DNA of 9,530 bases from Actinomycetota bacterium (lineage in GTDB: Bacteria > Actinomycetota > Acidimicrobiia > Acidimicrobiales > SZUA-35), in assembly GCA_027730885.1 (NCBI GenBank), contig JAQCHM010000103.1, positions 1 to 9,530 on the forward strand, written 5' to 3'. The notes beneath the pieces were generated by a model. It saw nothing but the letters and a program-made list of their open reading frames with translations, searched no databases and had not been told where the DNA came from. Below are positions 1-6,463 of this stretch, one piece after another (position 1 is the first letter of the stretch; the number at the start of each line of letters is the position of its first letter). A program made the translations under genes and the position numbers.

Positions 1-66
1 TAGAACCGTTGATTTACAACGATTCTTGAGACCTGGGCTCAGGGTCGATCATCCCTGCTAGGGCGC

Positions 67-372
67 GTGTTGGGCAGGGAAGTCGACCGGGCGACTCGCA
101 GCGTCGATCGCGCCAGGTCGGCGCTGGGATGGCAGTTCTTCGAATCGAACGACCGCGAGGAGCTCGACGGCCTCTCGGAGTCGCTGGATTCCCTCCGAGC
201 ATCCGATCCACCGTTCGACGAGCTCGAGGATGCCATCGAGCGGGCCGGTCGAATCGCCGACGCCGGCGTCGAGTTGAAGAATCGGATCGCGGCTCGGCGC
301 CGCCGTACATCGACGTGGGTCGTGGTCGGCGGGACCGGCGCCTGGGGTGGCGGCGGAGGTTCCCGCTGGTGA
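67..372 (+). CDS. Small hypothetical protein, helical with Gly-rich C-terminus
   Basis: I do not recognise this protein of about 101 residues. Codon third positions are strongly G/C, like the sure genes nearby, so it is probably truly coded. Residues 1-80 are charged and likely helical, with many Glu, Asp and Arg. A basic RRRR stretch near 77-80 precedes a short Val/Gly/Trp tail ending in GGGGGSRW. Helical segments followed by Gly-rich tails ending in an aromatic residue occur at the C-termini of some actinobacterial TPM-domain proteins, but the TPM domain itself is absent. In-frame stops at 1-3 and 10-12 limit how far it can extend. GTG at 67 is the first usual start; TTG at 70 lies better relative to a weak AGGG (60-63). 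It could be a small gene or the 3' remnant of a larger one. It converges on ddl with a 3-base gap. Confidence 0.45.
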   Translation: MLGREVDRATRSVDRARSALGWQFFESNDREELDGLSESLDSLRASDPPFDELEDAIERAGRIADAGVELKNRIAARRRRTSTWVVVGGTGAWGGGGGSRW

Positions 373-375
373 ACG

Positions 376-1455
376 TCAGCGAGCGCGTTTGGCGGCCCGC
401 CGTTGGTGGCGCTCGATGGCCAACTGCACCAGTTCGTCGATCAGCTTCGGATACGAGACACCGGACGCCTGCCAAAGCTTGGGATACATCGAGATCGGCG
501 TGAAGCCGGGGATCGTGTTCAGCTCGTTCAGTAGCGGACCGCGCCCACCCTCCTCGTAGAGGAAGTCGGCGCGGGCCATGCCTTCGCAGCGTAGGAGCCG
601 GTACGCCGCGATCGCGAGCTTGGTCATCTGCTCACTCACCTCGGGTTCGAGCATCGCAGGGATGATGAGCTGCGCGTTGCCGTCGTGGTACTTGTCCTCG
701 TAGTCGTAGAAATCGGCGCCGGGAACTACTTCACCCGGCAACGACACGGACACCTCGACGTTGCCGAGGATCGCGAACTCGATCTCGCGGGCGACGACGG
801 CCTCTTCGATCACGACCCACTCGTCGTACCCGAAGGCCAGCGCGATGGCGGAGCGAAGTTCGTCCTCATCGGTCGCCTTACTGACCCCCACTGATGAGCC
901 CATGTTGGCCGGCTTCACGAAACATGGCAGACCCAGATCTTCGACGATGGCCGAGAGGTCGCCCTCGAAGGTCGGCTCGAAAATTGTCCTCCAACGAGTC
1001 TGGGGGATACCGGCAGCGGCCAGCACTTCCTTGGCCTTGGCCTTGTCCATGGCCAGGGCTGACCCGAGGACCCCGGATCCGACGTAGGGCACGCCGGCCA
1101 GCTCGAGCATGCCCTGTACCGTTCCGTCCTCCCCGAGTGGTCCGTGGAGGAGTGGCAGCACGACCACCTGCTGCCCAGGCCGGACCGCGTGGACGACAGG
1201 GAGCAGGTCGGCCGAAGGTCCGGCTGCGGTCAGCATGGGGGGGAGCGAACGGGCACCGGCGGCCAGCGCGGCCAGCGCGTCTTCGGCGTGGACGAACGAG
1301 CCGCCGCGGGTGATACCGATCGGCACGATCTCGTAGTGACCGTTGTTTGCGGCAGCCAGGACATGGGCTGCGGTTGTGCACGACACCTCGTGTTCGGCGG
1401 ATTGGCCGCCGAAGAGAACGAGGAGACGGATCGGGGTATCGGAGGGTTCGGACAC
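376..1455 (-). CDS. ddl: D-alanine--D-alanine ligase
   Basis: Cytoplasmic ATP-grasp enzyme joining two D-alanines with ATP to give the dipeptide used by MurF in peptidoglycan synthesis. The 359-residue length is normal. The N-terminal GGQSAEHEVS (16-25) carries the glutamate (E21) equivalent to E15 of E. coli DdlB, which positions the first D-Ala. HGPLGEDGTVQG is at 104-115, the ATP-grasp KPANMGSSVGVSK at 181-193, and NELNTIPGFTPISMYP at 310-325 holds the metal ligands and the second D-Ala site. FYDYEDKY (249-256) has the tyrosine typical of true D-Ala-D-Ala ligases, not the His of VanA-type D-lactate ligases, so a normal D-Ala terminus is expected. The start is GTG. A TAGCCT box six bases upstream suggests a leaderless mRNA. 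It is transcribed divergently from murF, the next enzyme in the pathway. Confidence 0.96.
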   Translation of the reverse strand: MSEPSDTPIRLLVLFGGQSAEHEVSCTTAAHVLAAANNGHYEIVPIGITRGGSFVHAEDALAALAAGARSLPPMLTAAGPSADLLPVVHAVRPGQQVVVLPLLHGPLGEDGTVQGMLELAGVPYVGSGVLGSALAMDKAKAKEVLAAAGIPQTRWRTIFEPTFEGDLSAIVEDLGLPCFVKPANMGSSVGVSKATDEDELRSAIALAFGYDEWVVIEEAVVAREIEFAILGNVEVSVSLPGEVVPGADFYDYEDKYHDGNAQLIIPAMLEPEVSEQMTKLAIAAYRLLRCEGMARADFLYEEGGRGPLLNELNTIPGFTPISMYPKLWQASGVSYPKLIDELVQLAIERHQRRAAKRAR

Positions 1456-1461
1456 GCGTCA

Positions 1462-1467
1462 AGGCTA
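1462..1467 (-). promoter_or_regulatory. Putative -10 box of ddl (leaderless)
   Basis: On the minus strand TAGCCT fits the actinobacterial TAnnnT consensus. Six bases (TGACGC) separate it from the ddl GTG, so a start seven bases downstream of the box would fall on the G of GTG. No Shine-Dalgarno sequence would fit. I see no good -35. The 11-mer CCGACTAGCCT is shared with the amidase promoter. Confidence 0.6.
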
Positions 1468-1492
1468 GTCGGGCGTGCTACACCTGTGCTCC

Positions 1493-2839
1493 GTGAGGTT
1501 GACCGCTCGTGAACTCGCCACCGCCGTCTCCGGTCGGCTCGTCGGCCCGGACATCGCCTTCTCCGGTGCCTCGATCGACAGCCGAACCGTCGAGCCGGGT
1601 CAGATGTTCGTTCCCATCGTCGCCGAGCGCGACGGCCACGAATTCATCGAGGCCGCGTTGGGCCGCGGGGCAGCGTGCTGGCTCGACGCCGGAGATCGAC
1701 CCACCAGCGGCGGTACGTCCATCGCTGTGGCCGACACGGCGTTGGCTCTGCTCGAGGCCGGCCGACTGGCCCGTTCCCGTCTGCCGGAGCCGGTCATCGG
1801 CGTCACCGGAAGCGTCGGCAAGACCAGTACCAAGGATCTCATCGCGGGTGCTTGCTCGGTCAGTCGGGGCACCCACGCCAACCCGGCGTCATTCAACAAC
1901 GAACTCGGTCTGCCGTTGACCCTGCTCAACGCGCCCGATGACACGGAGGTGACCGTGCTCGAGATGGGCGCACGAGGGCAGGGTGACATCCGACTCTTGT
2001 GCGGGATCGGTCGGCCCACCATCGGCGTCGTCACCCGGGTCGCGCTGGCGCACGGCGAGCAGTTCGGCTCGATCGAGGCCGTGGCCGAGGCGAAGGGCGA
2101 ATTGGTCGAGGCGCTGCCGCCCGAGGGGTTCGCAGTGCTGAACGCGGGGGACGAGCGGGTGCTCGCCATGCGGTCCCGTACCGCGGCGTCGGTCGTCACC
2201 TATGGGGTCGAGTGCGGTGATGTGTCGGTCGTGGGCCTGCGCCTCGATGAGGTCCTTCGGCCATCGTTCACGCTGGCTACGCCCGATGGCTCGGTCGACA
2301 TCCGGCTGGAGGCGCGCGGGGCGCACCTCGCGGAGAACGCGGCGGCAGCGGTCGCGGCGGCGCTCGCAGCCGGCGTGTCGCTCGAGGACGCTGCATTCGG
2401 CGTCGCCCGAGCAACGCTGTCACCATGGCGAATGGGGGTTTCGACCCTTGCTTCGGGGGCGCTGCTGATCAACGATGCGTACAACGCCAACCCCACCTCG
2501 GTCCGTGCCGGGGTCGGTGCGTTGACGGCATCGGGTCGGCCGCGATTGACCGCAGTCCTGGGATCCATGGCCGAACTCGGTACCGACAGCGAAGAGTTGC
2601 ATCGAGAGGTGGCAGCTTGGGCCCGAGGGGTCGGAGTTCGGGTGCTCGCAGTGGCAGCCCCTGCCTACGGACCCGACGCGGAACACGTCGCAACTCTGGC
2701 CGAGGCCCAGGAACGACTGCGTTCGATCGATGCCGACGACGCAGTGCTCATCAAGGGTTCACGGGTCGTGGGACTCGAGACGCTGGCCCAGGCCCTCGTC
2801 GGCGCCGGGACCGACTTGAAGCGGGCAGGTGACCGGTGA
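1493..2839 (+). CDS. murF: UDP-N-acetylmuramoyl-tripeptide--D-alanyl-D-alanine ligase
   Basis: Cytoplasmic ATP-dependent Mur ligase that adds D-Ala-D-Ala to UDP-MurNAc-tripeptide, completing the pentapeptide. Numbered from GTG 1493 (448 residues): VRLTARELA opens the N-terminal UDP-substrate domain; the P-loop GVTGSVGKTST is at 103-113; NNELGLPLTLL, typical of MurF, at 135-145; EMGARGQGDI at 157-166; AKGEL, with the lysine carbamylated in Mur ligases, near 200; DAYNANPTS at 328-336; LIKGSR at 419-424 in the C-terminal domain. The frame stays open to a GTG at 1475, but the six extra residues (MLHLCS) do not resemble a MurF start, whereas a basic/hydrophobic residue followed by LT-x-x-ELA does. 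The stop overlaps the menA start (GTGA), which suggests translational coupling. No mraY, murE or murD is adjacent, so this is not the usual dcw arrangement. Confidence 0.95.
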   Translation: MRLTARELATAVSGRLVGPDIAFSGASIDSRTVEPGQMFVPIVAERDGHEFIEAALGRGAACWLDAGDRPTSGGTSIAVADTALALLEAGRLARSRLPEPVIGVTGSVGKTSTKDLIAGACSVSRGTHANPASFNNELGLPLTLLNAPDDTEVTVLEMGARGQGDIRLLCGIGRPTIGVVTRVALAHGEQFGSIEAVAEAKGELVEALPPEGFAVLNAGDERVLAMRSRTAASVVTYGVECGDVSVVGLRLDEVLRPSFTLATPDGSVDIRLEARGAHLAENAAAAVAAALAAGVSLEDAAFGVARATLSPWRMGVSTLASGALLINDAYNANPTSVRAGVGALTASGRPRLTAVLGSMAELGTDSEELHREVAAWARGVGVRVLAVAAPAYGPDAEHVATLAEAQERLRSIDADDAVLIKGSRVVGLETLAQALVGAGTDLKRAGDR

Positions 2840-3732
2840 CGTCACGTTGGGTGCTCGGAGCACGGCCTCGGACGTTGCCCGTCGCGGTGGTGCCGGTCGC
2901 GGTCGGAACTGCAGCCGCGCTGGGTTTTGGTGACGGTTCCGGTGGGGTCGAGCCGGTGATTGTCTGGCGAGCCGTCGCCGCGCTGGTCGCCTCGCTCGCA
3001 TTGCAGGTGGCCACGAACTTCGTGAACGACTACGCCGATGGCGAGCGGGGAACCGACGACACCAGAGTGGGACCCGTCCGCCTGGTGGCGTCCGGTCTCG
3101 CGACCGCGAGAGAAGTGAAGTTTGCCGCGCTCGCAGCGTTCGGCGTGGCCGGGGTTGCCGGTGGTGCGCTGGCCTACGCGATCGGCTGGGAGCTGCTGGC
3201 GGTCGGTGCCTTGTCCATGCTCGCCGGTTGGGCCTACACCGGAGGTCCGAAACCGTACGGTTACCTGGGCCTTGGCGAAGTGTTCGTCTTCGTGTTCTTC
3301 GGTCTCGTGGCGACCGTCGGATCCTTCTATGTCCAGGTCGAAACGGTGAACCTACTTGCGTTTCTCGCCGCGATTCCCGTCGGCTTGCTCGCGGTCGCGT
3401 TGTTGGTGATCAACAATCTGAGGGACATACCCGGCGACTCGGCGTCGGGCAAGCAGACGCTCGCGGTGCGCCTCGGCGACCACAGGACTCGCCAGCTGTA
3501 CGTCGGCCTCCTTGGTGCCGTCGCGTTTGGCATCGTGCTCTGCTCGATCGTGCGCCCGCCCGCGCTGGTCGGCCTGATCGGCTTGTTGGCGGCCCGTGGC
3601 CCGCTGCAAGCGGTTCGACAGGGGTCGACGGGTCGAGACTTGATTCCTGTGCTCGGGATGACGGGGAAGGCCCAACTGTTCACCGGACTGTTGTTGGCTG
3701 CAGGCCTGGTGGTCGGCGGATTGGTCGACTGA
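2836..3732 (+). CDS. menA: 1,4-dihydroxy-2-naphthoate polyprenyltransferase
   Basis: Integral membrane UbiA-superfamily enzyme that transfers a polyprenyl chain from the diphosphate to 1,4-dihydroxy-2-naphthoate, giving demethylmenaquinone. Both Mg-diphosphate aspartate motifs are intact: NFVNDYADGERGTDD at 61-75 and NNLRDIPGDSASGKQT at 193-208. The segment GGPKPYGYLGLGEVFVFVFF (136-155) is characteristic of MenA and argues against UbiA, heme O synthase or chlorophyll synthase. The 298-residue length and eight or nine hydrophobic helices fit the family. The GTG start sits in the murF stop overlap (GTGA), and no other start is plausible. No other men gene is in the window. The TGA stop lies in a possible -35 element for the next gene. 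Confidence 0.93.
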   Translation: MTSRWVLGARPRTLPVAVVPVAVGTAAALGFGDGSGGVEPVIVWRAVAALVASLALQVATNFVNDYADGERGTDDTRVGPVRLVASGLATAREVKFAALAAFGVAGVAGGALAYAIGWELLAVGALSMLAGWAYTGGPKPYGYLGLGEVFVFVFFGLVATVGSFYVQVETVNLLAFLAAIPVGLLAVALLVINNLRDIPGDSASGKQTLAVRLGDHRTRQLYVGLLGAVAFGIVLCSIVRPPALVGLIGLLAARGPLQAVRQGSTGRDLIPVLGMTGKAQLFTGLLLAAGLVVGGLVD

Positions 3733-3757
3733 CGAATCGTCGGCGTCGACTCATACT
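3729..3757 (+). promoter_or_regulatory. Possible promoter for the membrane-protein gene
   Basis: CTGACG (3729-3734), a 17-base spacer and CATACT (3752-3757) resemble a housekeeping promoter (TTGACA/TATAAT). The -35 overlaps the menA stop codon. Transcription would start near 3764, about ten bases before ATG 3774. Read-through from murF-menA is equally possible. Confidence 0.35.
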
Positions 3758-3760
3758 GAG

Positions 3761-3773
3761 CGGCCGTTGGCCG
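3761..3773 (+). other. Short perfect hairpin abutting start codon
   Basis: CGGCC-GTT-GGCCG forms a five-base-pair GC stem with a three-base loop, ending directly before ATG 3774. It occupies the place where a Shine-Dalgarno sequence would lie and has no T-run after it, so it is not a standard intrinsic terminator. It may be chance in GC-rich DNA, or may restrain translation from this ATG. Confidence 0.35.
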
Positions 3774-4679
3774 ATGGGGAATGGTGACCTCCTCAACCAC
3801 ACGGTCGCGGCGTCCGACGCTGACCAAGAACGCGGGGGTCCGTCGCGCTTGAAGAACAAGCGCCAGGCCAAGATCGTCGAGATGGTCGACGGTTATGACT
3901 CGACGGTGACGCTGGCGACCGCCTTGCGCAACGTCCTCCTGGTGTGGGCGCTGCCTGGACTCGCCTCGGTGATTCTGGGTGGCATGGGTTTCGGGAACTC
4001 CTCCCGCCTGATGGCGGATCAGCACGTCCGATGGCTCGGCGCCATCAGGGCGGGGACGGTGCTGCTCTGGGTCGTCACCGCCATCACGGCGGCGTTCTGG
4101 GCGGTCCGAACCTGGGGCAACATTCGCCGTGTCGGCAAGGCGGCCCGCATCGGCGTATTCAAGATCTTCATGCGCCATTTCTGGTTCTTCGTCAGCTCGA
4201 TCTTCTTCGGCGTCGCAGCGATCGTGAACGGGTCCAACGCTCGCTTGTTCATCATGCTGTCGCTGCTCATGGGTCTGATCGCCAGCGCGTTCGTACCGTC
4301 GGTGATCCTGGCCATGGTCCGACTGTTCTGGCGAAGCGGTTCGCCTGTCAACGGTGGGCTCGTCGACGAGCTACCGCCGTACGGGACGGTCTGGTTCGCG
4401 ACCTTCTACGCCTACTTCTCGACCGAGGGGCTCTATTCGGTGCCCGAACTCCGAGACTACGAGCATCTGATCACCATCTTCTCCGGCCTGTGTTGCATGA
4501 CGGCAGCACTGACCGGGGCGCGTTTGGTGTCGGCCATCTCGCGCCGCCAGGACGAACGGCTCGAGATGATCATCGCTCAGGTCGAGATCGACGATTCCCG
4601 CGAGGGCAACGTGACCAGCCACCAGATCGAGTCGGCGTGGGCCAACTCGGAGAGCTTGGTGCGATTCGATATCCACTAA
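3774..4679 (+). CDS. Hypothetical six-helix membrane protein
   Basis: I do not recognise this family. From ATG 3774 it has 301 residues. The first 45 are polar, including basic LKNKRQAK (26-33). Hydrophobic segments follow at about 48-72, 87-111, 132-152, 157-185, 203-217 and 230-255, then a polar, acidic tail of about 45 residues ending RFDIH. Basic RTWGNIRRVGKAAR (112-125) after the second helix would be cytoplasmic by the positive-inside rule, which puts the N-terminus in the cytoplasm too. No enzyme motif, transport signature or signal peptide is evident. The frame stays open upstream, but that part is the shadow of menA. The start is uncertain: ATG 3774 has a hairpin instead of an SD, and in-frame TTG 3849 and ATG 3882 are alternatives that keep all helices. 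It follows menA by 41 bases and may share its transcript. Its stop overlaps that of the oppositely oriented oxidoreductase. Confidence 0.82.
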   Translation: MGNGDLLNHTVAASDADQERGGPSRLKNKRQAKIVEMVDGYDSTVTLATALRNVLLVWALPGLASVILGGMGFGNSSRLMADQHVRWLGAIRAGTVLLWVVTAITAAFWAVRTWGNIRRVGKAARIGVFKIFMRHFWFFVSSIFFGVAAIVNGSNARLFIMLSLLMGLIASAFVPSVILAMVRLFWRSGSPVNGGLVDELPPYGTVWFATFYAYFSTEGLYSVPELRDYEHLITIFSGLCCMTAALTGARLVSAISRRQDERLEMIIAQVEIDDSREGNVTSHQIESAWANSESLVRFDIH

Positions 4680-5701
4680 CTGACGATGTCGGCAACCAAT
4701 TCGAGCAGCCGTGGCGGCCCACTGATGACCAGCGTGTTGACGACCGACTCCTCCCACTTGGCAAGGTCGTCGCGGATCTTGTCGGGCGGTCCGATGAGGG
4801 CAACGGCCTCGACCATGCTCGTCGGCACGGCGGCGACGGCCGCCTTCTTGTCGCCCGCCAGGTATAGGTCCTGGATCTTGGCGCACTCCGCCTCGTACCC
4901 CATGCGGGCGAACACATCGAGGTGGAAGTTGGCGTTTCTGGCTCCCATCCCACCGGCGTAGAGCGCCAACATCGGTCGCACGGCGTCGGCTGCAGCCTCG
5001 ACGTCGTTGCCAGGGACGATCGGCACGACCGCGGCAACGTCGAAGTCGTCGAAGGTTCGGCGGGCTCCCTCACGAGCAAAGCCCTCGGCCAACGCGTCGC
5101 GGTAGAAAGCGTTGTCCTTCGGGGCGAAGAAGAGAGGTAGCCAGCCGTCGGCGATCTCGGCAGCCATTGCCACGTTCTTCGGACCCTCGGCGCCGAGGTA
5201 GATGGGGATGTCGGAACGCAACGGATGCACGGTGGACTTGAGCGGCTTGCCTAGGTCGCTTCCGCCCTTGTAGGGGAGGTGATAGAACTCGCCGTGGTAC
5301 TCGACCGGCAGGTCGCGGGCCCAGATCTTGCGGATGATCTCGACGTACTCCCGAGTTCGAGCGAGGGGCTTGGGGTATGGCTCGCCGTACCATCCCTCGA
5401 CGACCTGGGGGCCGGACACGCCGAGGCCGAGGCGGAACCTGCCGCCCGACAGGTGATCGAGGGTCATGGCGGCCATCGCCATGGCCGAGGGAGTACGGGC
5501 CGAGACCTGGCAGATCGACGTGCCGAGACCGATGTTCTGCGTTGCAGCTCCCCACCACGCGAGCGGGGTCAAGGCATCGGACCCATAGGCCTCGGCCGTC
5601 CACATCGAGTCGAAACCCAGACGCTCAGCGGTGGCGATCTGTTCGACCGAACCCGCGGGTGGACCTGATGACCAGTAACCAAGTCCGAGGGCGAGTTTCA
5701 T
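4676..5701 (-). CDS. LLM-class F420-dependent oxidoreductase
   Basis: Cytoplasmic TIM-barrel flavin/F420 oxidoreductase of the luciferase-like monooxygenase superfamily, 341 residues, usual length. It opens MKLALGLGYW, followed by AERLGFDSMWTAEAYGSDAL (25-44), TSICQVSARTPSAMAMAAMT (61-80) and LDHLSGGRFRLGLGVSGPQVVEGWYG (81-106), the typical cofactor-binding run of actinobacterial LLM F420 enzymes. IPIYLGAEGPKNVAMAAEIADGWLP (165-189) is another hallmark. The pattern recalls the mycobacterial Rv3520c-like group, but the substrate cannot be read from sequence. F420 rather than FMN use is inferred from family and lineage. The frame extends far upstream without a stop, but ATG 5701 has a strong GAAGGAG six bases away, which fixes the start. 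The stop overlaps the membrane-protein stop by four bases. It is divergent from the J-domain gene. Confidence 0.9.
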   Translation of the reverse strand: MKLALGLGYWSSGPPAGSVEQIATAERLGFDSMWTAEAYGSDALTPLAWWGAATQNIGLGTSICQVSARTPSAMAMAAMTLDHLSGGRFRLGLGVSGPQVVEGWYGEPYPKPLARTREYVEIIRKIWARDLPVEYHGEFYHLPYKGGSDLGKPLKSTVHPLRSDIPIYLGAEGPKNVAMAAEIADGWLPLFFAPKDNAFYRDALAEGFAREGARRTFDDFDVAAVVPIVPGNDVEAAADAVRPMLALYAGGMGARNANFHLDVFARMGYEAECAKIQDLYLAGDKKAAVAAVPTSMVEAVALIGPPDKIRDDLAKWEESVVNTLVISGPPRLLELVADIVS

Positions 5702-5707
5702 GCGGTG

Positions 5708-5714
5708 CTCCTTC
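5708..5714 (-). promoter_or_regulatory. Shine-Dalgarno site of the LLM oxidoreductase
   Basis: On the minus strand GAAGGAG is followed by a six-base spacer (CACCGC) and ATG. It is one of the best ribosome-binding sites in the window and decides the start inside a much longer open frame. Confidence 0.75.
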
Positions 5715-5728
5715 GAATGCGACGGTTC

Positions 5729-5734
5729 TAACCT
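5729..5734 (+). promoter_or_regulatory. Putative -10 box of the J-domain gene (leaderless)
   Basis: TAACCT lies exactly six bases (GACGGC) before GTG 5741, so transcription would begin at the start codon. It lies in the 39-base divergent gap shared with the LLM oxidoreductase. No convincing -35 is seen 17 bases upstream. Confidence 0.6.
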
Positions 5735-5740
5735 GACGGC

Positions 5741-6427
5741 GTGAGTGCGCCGACCCACTACCAAGTCCTCAAGGTTACGCGAGCCGCGTCCCATGAGCAG
5801 ATTCGTCGCGCGTACCACGACGAGGCCCGCAAGTGGCACCCGGACGGATTCAGCAATCGCTCGGCCGGCGACCGCGAGTTGGCCGAGAACGCGATGCGCA
5901 AGGTCAACGAGGCGTGGCGGACGCTCGGGGACCCAACTCGCCGATCCCAGTACGACGATGTGCTCGACGCCGATCTCCGGGGTCCGCAGCCGACGGTCGC
6001 CACGGGCATCCGCGTCGATCAGGGCGTCACTCGGGTGGATCCGCGCCTGCTCGACCCCGAGTTCCTCCACCGGCAGCGCCGTTACCAGGCCGACACGATC
6101 GACAACCACCAGGCCGCCGCACTGCGGTACGGACCGTGGCTGGCCTTGGTCACCCTCCTCATCGGCATGTTCATCTTCACCGCCTACCAGGGTGACGACG
6201 GTGGCTCTTCGACCCAGACGACCATGGCCGGACCGTCGCTCGGGGTCGAAGCCAATGCCTGCGTGCGGGTCATCGAAGGTCCGCAACTCATCGCTATTCC
6301 GTGTTCGGGCGTCTACGACGGTCGTGTCATCGGAGCCTTCGAGTCGGGTGGCGCCTGTCCCGAGCCGCAGCGAACGATCCGAGAGGTCGAATTGAGCAAT
6401 GGGGTCACCGCCTGCCTCGGCCCCTGA
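5741..6427 (+). CDS. Membrane-anchored J-domain (DnaJ-like) protein
   Basis: Probable type III J-protein of 228 residues. J-domains stimulate ATP hydrolysis by DnaK (Hsp70) and recruit it to a site. Residues 5-73 form the J-domain: THYQVLKVTRAASHEQIRRA, the essential HPD at 33-35, and NEAWRTLGDPTRRSQYDDVL. A polar linker (75-128) follows, then one transmembrane helix at about 130-148 (GPWLALVTLLIGMFIFTAY). The C-terminal ~80 residues should lie outside the membrane and contain four cysteines (C174, C188, C206, C225). The spacing Cys-x13-Cys, followed by YDGRVIGAF and a later Cys-Pro, loosely resembles the extracytoplasmic 'septum formation' domains of actinobacteria. That resemblance is tentative. 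No Gly/Phe region or zinc domain is present, so it is not DnaJ itself. GTG 5741 is supported by the -10 box six bases upstream. No dnaK or grpE is nearby. Confidence 0.88.
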   Translation: MSAPTHYQVLKVTRAASHEQIRRAYHDEARKWHPDGFSNRSAGDRELAENAMRKVNEAWRTLGDPTRRSQYDDVLDADLRGPQPTVATGIRVDQGVTRVDPRLLDPEFLHRQRRYQADTIDNHQAAALRYGPWLALVTLLIGMFIFTAYQGDDGGSSTQTTMAGPSLGVEANACVRVIEGPQLIAIPCSGVYDGRVIGAFESGGACPEPQRTIREVELSNGVTACLGP

Positions 6428-6451
6428 GACTGCCGGGTTGCCGACGCCGAC

Positions 6452-6457
6452 TAGCCT
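6452..6457 (+). promoter_or_regulatory. Putative -10 box of the amidase gene (leaderless)
   Basis: TAGCCT lies exactly six bases (CTGTCC) before ATG 6464, in the 36-base gap after the J-domain gene. CCGACTAGCCT (6447-6457) is identical to the ddl promoter on the opposite strand. The amidase can thus be transcribed independently of the J-domain gene. Confidence 0.6.
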
Positions 6458-6463
6458 CTGTCC

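Noticed and set aside
3..29. Short plus-strand frame EPLIYNDS ending at TGA 27-29, as the end of an upstream gene
   Set aside because: Eight codons at the window edge are too few to support a gene call.
14..475. Minus-strand 153-codon frame at the left edge
   Set aside because: It overlaps the ddl C-terminus in another frame and is an Arg/Pro-rich shadow.
376..1455. VanA-type D-Ala-D-lactate ligase
   Set aside because: The FYDYEDKY motif carries the tyrosine of normal D-Ala-D-Ala ligases, and no vanH or vanX is adjacent.
3228..3773. N-terminal 182-codon extension of the membrane-protein frame
   Set aside because: It overlaps menA in another frame and reads as Arg/Pro/Gly-rich shadow sequence; the membrane segments begin only after 3774.
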